Translations under genes and position numbers: made by a program | Shown: positions 58,734 through 64,000 of the stretch, piece after piece | Position numbering within the stretch: the stretch's first letter is position 1 | How the letters are laid out: each line of letters begins with the position of its first letter | The notes under the pieces: model-generated | Told to the model about the DNA's origin: nothing | The model's input: the letters and a program-made list of their open reading frames with translations, nothing else | The model's database searches: none | DNA from: Sphingomonas sp. Root241 | GTDB taxonomy: Bacteria; Pseudomonadota; Alphaproteobacteria; Sphingomonadales; Sphingomonadaceae | Length of the DNA: 64,000 nucleotides | Reading direction: 5' to 3' | Assembly (NCBI RefSeq): GCF_001428865.1 | Contig: NZ_LMIV01000001.1 | Coordinates: forward strand, 1,229,964 to 1,293,963

Positions 58734-59975
58734 ATGGCGAAGATGCGCGGGCTGATCGGCCTGCTGGCGGCATTGTGTCTGGGCGGCACGGCAATTGCTC
58801 AGGACAAATCGCACTGGGTGGCGAGCTGGGCGACCTCGCAGATGGTGCCGACGAACGAGAATGTCGCGCCCGCCGGGGACCTCACCGATGCGACACTCCG
58901 GCAAATCGTCCGCGTCACGATCGGCGGCAAGCGCCTGCGCGTGCGGCTGTCCAACGCATTCGGCACTGCGCCGCTCGTGATCGGTGCTGCGAGCGTCGCG
59001 CTGTCAGCCGACAACACTTCCTCACGCGTCGTTCCCGCTACGCTGAAACCGCTGGCGTTCGGCGGCAGCGCAAGCGTGACGATCCCCGCCGGCGCCGATT
59101 ATCTCTCCGATCCGGTCGATCTGCCCGTCGCCCCGGGCGCCGATCTAGCGCTCACCCTCCACTTGCCGAGCCCGCCCGATCGCCAGACCGGCCACCCCGG
59201 TGCACGCGGCCACAGCCATTTCGCGCACGGCCAGCAGGTCATGGCCGAAGCGCTGACGGGCGCGAAGACCTCCACCCGCTGGTATGTGATCGGCGGCGTC
59301 GAAGTCGACGCGCCCGGCGCGCAGGCGCTCGTCATCCTCGGCGATTCGATCACTGACGGCTATGGTGTCCAGCCCAACACCAACGCCCGCTGGCCCGATC
59401 GGCTCGCGGTGCGGCTGCGCGCCAATCCGGCGACCCGCAACATGGCAGTGCTCAACGCCGGCATCGGCGGCAACCGGCTGCGGCTCGACGGCACCGGTCC
59501 CAATGCGCTCGCCCGTTTCGAGCGTGAAGTGCTGTCGCCGCCCGGTGTCACGCATTTGCTGGTGATCGAAGGGATCAACGATCTCGGCACGCTCACCCGC
59601 GACGCGCCGGCGACGCCCGAGCAGCATGCCGCTCTGGTCCGCGAGATGATCGGCGTGCTCCGGCAGATCGTCGCCCGATCGCGGGCGCACGGCATCAAGG
59701 TGATCGGCGGTACGATCATGCCTGACGGTGCCTCCGGCTATTACCACCCCGACGCCGCCAACGAAGCCGATCGCGCCGCGGTCAATGCCTGGATCCGTGC
59801 GCCGGGCAATTTCGACGCGGTCGTGGATTTCGACGCCGCGATGCGCGACCCGGCGAACCCGACGCGGCTGCGGCCCGATCTGGACTCGGGCGACGGGCTG
59901 CATCCCTCGATCGTGGGGTACCAGACGATGGCCGATGCCGTGCCGCTGGCGGTGCTGGCGCCGCGAAAGCACTAG
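58734..59975 (+). CDS. Secreted SGNH/GDSL esterase
   Basis: A 413-residue exported hydrolase with a signal peptide (about 4-22, LIGLLAALCLGGTAIA-Q). An N-terminal beta-sandwich (about 30-200) resembles the accessory domain of GDSL-type esterases. The SGNH blocks follow: ILGDSITDGYG (Ser), NAGIGGNRLRLDG (Gly/Asn), VIEGINDLG (Asn) and SGDGLHPS (Asp, His). Such proteins act on acetylated or acylated polysaccharides or lipids. The ATG at 58734 has GGAGG six bases upstream. Its TAG stop shares CTAG with the stop of the convergent radical SAM gene. Confidence 0.9.
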   Translation: MAKMRGLIGLLAALCLGGTAIAQDKSHWVASWATSQMVPTNENVAPAGDLTDATLRQIVRVTIGGKRLRVRLSNAFGTAPLVIGAASVALSADNTSSRVVPATLKPLAFGGSASVTIPAGADYLSDPVDLPVAPGADLALTLHLPSPPDRQTGHPGARGHSHFAHGQQVMAEALTGAKTSTRWYVIGGVEVDAPGAQALVILGDSITDGYGVQPNTNARWPDRLAVRLRANPATRNMAVLNAGIGGNRLRLDGTGPNALARFEREVLSPPGVTHLLVIEGINDLGTLTRDAPATPEQHAALVREMIGVLRQIVARSRAHGIKVIGGTIMPDGASGYYHPDAANEADRAAVNAWIRAPGNFDAVVDFDAAMRDPANPTRLRPDLDSGDGLHPSIVGYQTMADAVPLAVLAPRKH

Positions 59976-61042
59976 AACAACTCCCCCTGTGGCCCCGGCG
60001 GTGGGCGGAACAGGTCGGTGCGCAGCCGCAACCGCTCTCCATCCAACCCATAGCGCTTTGCCGCTATGTGGAAGCGTTTGCGCAGCAGCTCGGCCCAAGG
60101 GCCTTGCCCGCGCATCCGGGAGTGGAAATCGGGATCGTTGTCGCGCCCGCCGCGGATCGACTGGATCGTCGCCATCACCTTGCCCGCACGATCGGGGAAA
60201 TGCGTGTCGAGCCACGCGCGGAACAAAGGCGCTACTTCGTGCGGCAGCCGCACCGGCAGGAAGAAGGCGCTGCGCGCCCCGGCCTCCGCAGCCTTTTCGA
60301 GGATATGCTCCATCTCATGATCGGTGACCGCCGGAATTACCGGCGCCATCGAAACGAACACGGGGATCCCCGCATCGGTCAGCGTGCGAACCGCCGCTAG
60401 CCGCTTGGCCGGGGAGGGCGCGCGCGGCTCGACGGTCATCGCGATCCGGGGATCGAGCGACGTGATCGAAAGCATCACCGCCGCCAGCCCCTTCGCCGCC
60501 ATCGGTGCGAGCAGGTCGATGTCGCGGGTCACCCGATCGGACTTGGTGGTGATCGTGATCGGATGGTCGCATGCGGCCAGCACTTCGATGCAGCCGCGGG
60601 TGATCCGCCACTTGCCTTCGATCGGCTGATAGGGATCGGTGTTCGTCCCGAACGCTACGGGCTTGCACACATAGCCGCGCTTCGCGAGTTCGGCGCGCAG
60701 CAGCACGGGCGCATCGGGCTTGGCGAACAATCGCGTCTCGAAATCGAGCCCGGGCGAGAGATCGTGATAGGCGTGGCTCGGCCGCGCGAAGCAATAGATG
60801 CAGCCATGCTCGCAGCCACGATACGGATTCACCGATCGATCGAAAGCGATATCGGGCGAGTTGTTGCGCGTGATGATCGTCTTCGGCTTCTCGATCGTTA
60901 CCGTGGTGCGCAGCGGCGGCGCCTCGCCGTCCACGGTCTCGCGTTCGTCGCGCCAGTCGCCGTCCTCCTCGCGTTCGGGCAGGTTGAAGCGAATGCTGTC
61001 GCGATTGAGCGTGGCGCCGCGAATGGCCCGAGTCTTTGCCAT
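59972..61042 (-). CDS. PA0069-type radical SAM protein
   Basis: A 356-residue radical SAM enzyme. The cluster motif is CEHGCIYCFARPSHAY (C77, C81, C84), and NPYRGCEHGCIYCFARP is the hallmark of the PA0069/SplB-like group. The preceding PKTIITRNNSPDIAFDRS and the later VAFGTNTDPYQPIE are family blocks. Its reaction is unknown to me; relatives with SplB-like architecture repair DNA photoproducts, but PA0069 members have not been shown to. The ATG at 61042 is preferred; a GTG at 61048 is possible. It ends inside the stop of the GDSL gene. Confidence 0.9.
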   Translation of the reverse strand: MAKTRAIRGATLNRDSIRFNLPEREEDGDWRDERETVDGEAPPLRTTVTIEKPKTIITRNNSPDIAFDRSVNPYRGCEHGCIYCFARPSHAYHDLSPGLDFETRLFAKPDAPVLLRAELAKRGYVCKPVAFGTNTDPYQPIEGKWRITRGCIEVLAACDHPITITTKSDRVTRDIDLLAPMAAKGLAAVMLSITSLDPRIAMTVEPRAPSPAKRLAAVRTLTDAGIPVFVSMAPVIPAVTDHEMEHILEKAAEAGARSAFFLPVRLPHEVAPLFRAWLDTHFPDRAGKVMATIQSIRGGRDNDPDFHSRMRGQGPWAELLRKRFHIAAKRYGLDGERLRLRTDLFRPPPGPQGELF

Positions 61043-61094
61043 TGCCACATGCTATGCCGTGCGCTAGAACATAGCAAGAACATTGGAGGGAAAG

Positions 61095-61436
61095 ATGGCG
61101 CGTATTTCGTATGTAGAGCTGCCGGTGAAGAACGTCGCGGGCGTGCGCGATTTCTATGCCCGGGCATTCGGCTGGGCCTTCACCGATTTCGGCCCCGATT
61201 ATTCGGCGACGACCGGCGGTGATGTCGATATCGGGCTCAACGGCAGCAAGGATCAGGCGATCACGCACTTGCTCCCGATCGTCGAGGTGCAGGATCTCGA
61301 GGCTGCGCTGGACAGCGTGACGGCAGCGGGTGGCGAAGTGACCGTGCCGATCTTCGCTTTCCCCGGCGGCCGCCGCTTCCACTTCCGCGATCCCGACGGC
61401 AACGAACTCGGCGTTTTCGTCAACGAGCCCGAATAG
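61095..61436 (+). CDS. VOC-family (glyoxalase-like) protein
   Basis: A 113-residue single vicinal-oxygen-chelate domain. ISYVELPVKNVAGVRDFYARAFGWAF (4-29) and RFHFRDPDGNELGVF are the two paired half-module ends, with candidate metal ligands Glu8, His59 region and Glu105. The small size fits the bleomycin-resistance/dioxygenase-like group, but the substrate is unknown. ATG at 61095 follows GGAGGGAAAG. Confidence 0.85.
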   Translation: MARISYVELPVKNVAGVRDFYARAFGWAFTDFGPDYSATTGGDVDIGLNGSKDQAITHLLPIVEVQDLEAALDSVTAAGGEVTVPIFAFPGGRRFHFRDPDGNELGVFVNEPE

Positions 61437-61495
61437 CGCGGATTGCGCGAACGGAGGCGGCTGCTAAGTCTCGCGGTTCATCAAGGGGGAAATCG

Positions 61496-62026
61496 ATGCG
61501 CCTGCTTCCGTTCACCACCGGCATTGCCGCGCTTTGCCTGTCCGCGCCGGCATCCGCCGAGGATGCCAAGCCCTGTGGTGCCGGCCTGATCTGCGCCAGC
61601 AAGCCCGAGACCGTGATGGCGGCGATGGAGAAAGCGGAGCTCAAGCCCAAGCTGACCAAGGACGGCGACGGCGATCCGATGATCGAGAGCGACGAATCCT
61701 CCTATCATTTCGACATCTATTTCTATGGCTGCGTCGATCACAAGAACTGTGACTCGCTGCGTTTCGAAACCGTGTTCGAAAAGGCGCCGGAGAACACGCC
61801 CGAATTCGTCAACAAGTGGAACTCGAAGAAGCGCTTTCTCCAGGCTTTTGTCCGCACCGACGGACAATTGGGCGTCGCCTATGACGTTGCGACCATCGGC
61901 GGACTCAATGCGGCGAACTTCGCCGACGTACTTGCCTGGTGGAATTCGCAGCTCGCCGAGCTCGCGACCTTCTTCAAGGAAGAGTTGAACCTGCCGGATG
62001 CCAAGGCGGACAAGCCGAAGAGTTGA
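61496..62026 (+). CDS. YbjN-domain secreted protein
   Basis: A 176-residue exported protein with a signal peptide (RLLPFTTGIAALCLSAPASA-E). The rest fits the YbjN domain: ASKPETVMAAMEKAELKPKLTKD, then SYHFDIYFYGCVDHKNCDSLRFE and a C-terminal helical FADVLAWWNSQLAEL. Cys27, Cys34 and two further Cys (about 80 and 86) may form disulfides. YbjN itself is a cytosolic regulator-like protein in E. coli; exported members are common in alphaproteobacteria and have no known task. Confidence 0.85.
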   Translation: MRLLPFTTGIAALCLSAPASAEDAKPCGAGLICASKPETVMAAMEKAELKPKLTKDGDGDPMIESDESSYHFDIYFYGCVDHKNCDSLRFETVFEKAPENTPEFVNKWNSKKRFLQAFVRTDGQLGVAYDVATIGGLNAANFADVLAWWNSQLAELATFFKEELNLPDAKADKPKS

Positions 62027-62035
62027 GCCCTAAAA

Positions 62036-62168
62036 TTCCTCCCGCGAAGCGGGAGAGGGGGACCAGCGAAGCTGGTGGAGGGGGCGTAGCCGTGGGCAGT
62101 GTCGCTTGGGGCCAAGCCCCCTCCGTCGCCTTCGGCGCCACCTCCCCCGCTGCGCGAGGGAGGATTGA
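62036..62168. repeat. Intergenic palindromic repeat block
   Basis: CCTCCCGCGAAGCGGGAG-AGGGGGACC, AGCGAAGCTGGTGGAGGGGG and inverted GCCCCCTCC...CCACCTCCCCCGC run through most of the gap between the ybjN-like gene and moaB. This is the imperfect palindrome type seen, from memory, at many intergenic sites in sphingomonads. Confidence 0.7.
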
Positions 62169-62173
62169 ACCTG

Positions 62174-62707
62174 CTACCGCTCCATCAACCGCGGCATCAG
62201 CTCGACGAAGTTGCACGGCTTGTGGCGGATATCGAGCTGGCTCGCGAGGATCCCGTCCCACGCATCGGTGACCGCGCCGGTCGAGCCCGGCAACGCGAAG
62301 ATATAGGTGCCGCGCGCCACGCCCGCGGTCGCGCGCGACTGGATCGTCGAGGTGCCGATGCTCTGATAACTCAGCCAGCGGAACAGCTCGCCGAAGCCGG
62401 GGATCTCCTTGTCCCACACCCGCGCCAGCGCCTCGGGCGTGATGTCGCGCCCGGTAACGCCGGTGCCGCCGGTGGTGAGGATCACGTCGATCTGCGGATC
62501 ATCGATCCACGCGTGGAGCCTGCTGACGATCCCTTCGACGTCGTCGCGCACGAGTCCGCGGTCGGCGAGTTCGTGGCCCGCGCCGGTCAGTCGCTCGACC
62601 AGCCGGTCGCCCGAACGATCGTCCGCCAACGTCCTCGTGTCGGAAATAGTGAGCACCGCGATCCGGACCGGCCGGAACGTGACAGTCTCGTCAATTGCCA
62701 CCGGCAA
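62174..62707 (-). CDS. moaB: Molybdenum cofactor synthesis protein MoaB
   Basis: MoaB/MogA-fold protein that adenylylates molybdopterin. The 177-residue sequence shows [17 protein letters not shown] (about 18-34), [18 protein letters not shown] (about 75-92) and [18 protein letters not shown], the standard family blocks. It supports the same cofactor route that MobA and the YdeP-type oxidoreductase use about 57 kb away. Its start overlaps the end of the transglycosylase gene by 17 bases. Confidence 0.94.
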   Translation of the reverse strand: MPVAIDETVTFRPVRIAVLTISDTRTLADDRSGDRLVERLTGAGHELADRGLVRDDVEGIVSRLHAWIDDPQIDVILTTGGTGVTGRDITPEALARVWDKEIPGFGELFRWLSYQSIGTSTIQSRATAGVARGTYIFALPGSTGAVTDAWDGILASQLDIRHKPCNFVELMPRLMER

Positions 62708-64000
62708 CCTGTGCGCTGGCCGGCAGCTGCGGAGTGAGGCGCGCGCTGACCTTGACTGCCTTTGCGCCCGGCAGCCCGGGGAATTTCGGCCACAACCCCT
62801 GTGTCAGCGCCTGCCGGCTCGCCGAGGCGCGGCCCTCCTGGTTCTCGTACATCCAGTAATTGCGCAGCACGGTCATCACATAGCCGCGCGTCTCCCAATA
62901 GGGGATGCTCTCGATGTAGAGCAGTGGATCGCCGTTATCGCGGCTCATCGTATTCCACAGCGCGACCGGGCTCGGCCCGGCATTGTAGGCGGCGATCACC
63001 TTGGGCAGCAGCCCCTGCGTGAAGGGCTGGTCGCGCAATTGCTCGAGATAGGACTGGCCGATCTCCATGTTGACCGAAGGCTTGGTCAGATCGGACGCGG
63101 CATAGGTCACGCCCTGACGGCGGCCCACGTCGATCGCGGCGCCGGTCTTGACCTGCATGAGGCCCATCGCACCGGCAGCACTGCGGACCTCGGCATTGAA
63201 GCGTGATTCCTGCAGCGTGTGCGCGAACACAAGAGCCTTGTCGACACGCCAGCCGCCCGCGGGAGTCCAGTTGGGCGAGGGGTAGCGCGCCTGGACCAGC
63301 GGCCGCGCGCCCGCCGGGCCGTTATGCGAGAGCCAGAGCTGTGTCGCGGCAAGGTTGAGCCGCCCGGCGAGGCGCGTGAGCGAAGCATGGTCGCCGGGGG
63401 TGCAAAATTTGGCCTGGTGGCGCAGCACTTCGTTGGCGAGGCCATCTTCGCCGATCTCGGTGAGCGCCGCGGCGACGCGGACGTTCGGGCGCCGCTCGAG
63501 CGCGCGCCAATCCTCAGCGACGAAGCGTTCGCCGGTCACCGGCTTTTCCTGGATGCCGAGCGCGGCCCTGGCGAGCAGCCCGTAATAGGTCTCGCCGAAC
63601 TGCGCCGCGGCCTTGAGCCGCACGCCGACTTTTTCCGGCCGCCCGCACGCCATGTCGGCGCGAGATGCCCAATAGAAGCCCGCCGAGCGGAGTTCGGTAT
63701 CGCTGGCGCGCATCGCGACGCGCTCGAAGGCGTCCGCCGAGGCGTTGCAATCGCCTTGCCGCCACGTCGCCAGCCCCGCGACCCAATCGGCCTGGCCGAC
63801 CCAGTCGCCCACACCGAGCTGGGCCTTTTCGGCCACGCGGCGCGCGTTGACGTCGTCGCCGGCGACATAATAGATCCAGGCGACCTTCTGCTGCCATTCG
63901 GTCAGCGCCTCGGGCGTCAGGTCGGGCGCGAACTTCTCCACCACCGCTTCGGCCGAGACGCCGTCATCGGCCTTGACGAAGGGCTGGATCTCGATCGCGA
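62691..64000 (-). CDS. Soluble lytic murein transglycosylase, 5' end beyond window
   Basis: The frame enters from the right edge and ends at 62691, giving about 436 C-terminal codons; the start is outside. The first part is a helical superhelix like the Slt70 U-domain ([21 protein letters not shown]). The GEWL domain shows [29 protein letters not shown], with the catalytic Glu in QESRF, and [12 protein letters not shown]. Slt enzymes cut glycan strands in the periplasm to give anhydro-muropeptides. It overlaps moaB. Confidence 0.93.
   Translation of the reverse strand, partial: AIEIQPFVKADDGVSAEAVVEKFAPDLTPEALTEWQQKVAWIYYVAGDDVNARRVAEKAQLGVGDWVGQADWVAGLATWRQGDCNASADAFERVAMRASDTELRSAGFYWASRADMACGRPEKVGVRLKAAAQFGETYYGLLARAALGIQEKPVTGERFVAEDWRALERRPNVRVAAALTEIGEDGLANEVLRHQAKFCTPGDHASLTRLAGRLNLAATQLWLSHNGPAGARPLVQARYPSPNWTPAGGWRVDKALVFAHTLQESRFNAEVRSAAGAMGLMQVKTGAAIDVGRRQGVTYAASDLTKPSVNMEIGQSYLEQLRDQPFTQGLLPKVIAAYNAGPSPVALWNTMSRDNGDPLLYIESIPYWETRGYVMTVLRNYWMYENQEGRASASRQALTQGLWPKFPGLPGAKAVKVSARLTPQLPASAQVAGGN

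Overview
The window is a high-GC, gene-dense chromosome segment. It most resembles an alphaproteobacterium of the order Sphingomonadales (Sphingomonas-like). The evidence is a complete Entner-Doudoroff operon (zwf-pgl-edd-glk-eda), a large TonB-dependent receptor, E. coli-type DnaE, an mreBCD-mrdA-rodA block, and intergenic palindromes of a kind I recall as frequent in sphingomonads. This is inferred from gene content and sequence style; no database was searched.

Layout. 1-2.6 kb: a truncated secreted VIT-domain protein, a Tat-exported alpha/beta hydrolase, and a graveyard of fused fragments (enoyl-CoA hydratase, cupin, SDR). 2.6-7.1 kb: a UBP-type zinc finger protein, a YdeP-type molybdopterin oxidoreductase, its FdhD and MobA helpers, and two small unknown proteins. 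7.15 kb: tRNA-Lys(CTT). 7.3-13 kb: cell-shape genes rodA, mrdA, mreD, mreC and mreB, all leftward. 13.1-14.9 kb: mutL. 15-16.7 kb: a small secreted protein and two tandem CAP-domain proteins. 16.8-19.3 kb: rplI-rpsR-rpsF, a SPOR protein and an RcnB-like protein. 19.5-24.9 kb: fabD, a GxxExxY protein bounded by inverted repeats, fabG, a secreted unknown, acpP, fabF and mltG. 24.9-26 kb: a divergent NAD(P)H-binding protein and HxlR regulator. 26-31.7 kb: the Entner-Doudoroff genes. 31.8-33.4 kb: argC, an SH3-only remnant and a MarR regulator. 33.6-37.3 kb: secG, pyrG, an esterase and a cyclophilin. 37.5-41.2 kb: hsp20 with a likely heat-shock promoter and ROSE-type RNA thermometer, a TonB-dependent receptor, and a structured intergenic region that may encode a 6S-like RNA. 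41.2-44.9 kb: lolC/E, lolD, a GNAT enzyme, a signal-peptidase-like protein lacking the usual lysine, and a glutathione peroxidase. 45-50.7 kb: a zinc-ribbon protein, dnaE and an acyl-CoA synthetase. 50.7-56.4 kb: an M1 aminopeptidase, then rutB-rutC-rutD-rutA for pyrimidine breakdown. 56.5-64 kb: a double-AAA ATPase, a GDSL esterase, a PA0069-type radical SAM protein, a VOC protein, a YbjN protein, moaB and the 3' part of a soluble lytic transglycosylase.

Most of the window is housekeeping sequence in tightly overlapping operons. The best candidates for something new are the GxxExxY gene, whose whole unit lies between 26-bp inverted repeats inside the fatty-acid operon; the SPase I homologue with Thr where the catalytic Lys should be; the hsp20 thermometer hairpin; and the structured RNA candidate near 40.85-41.0 kb.
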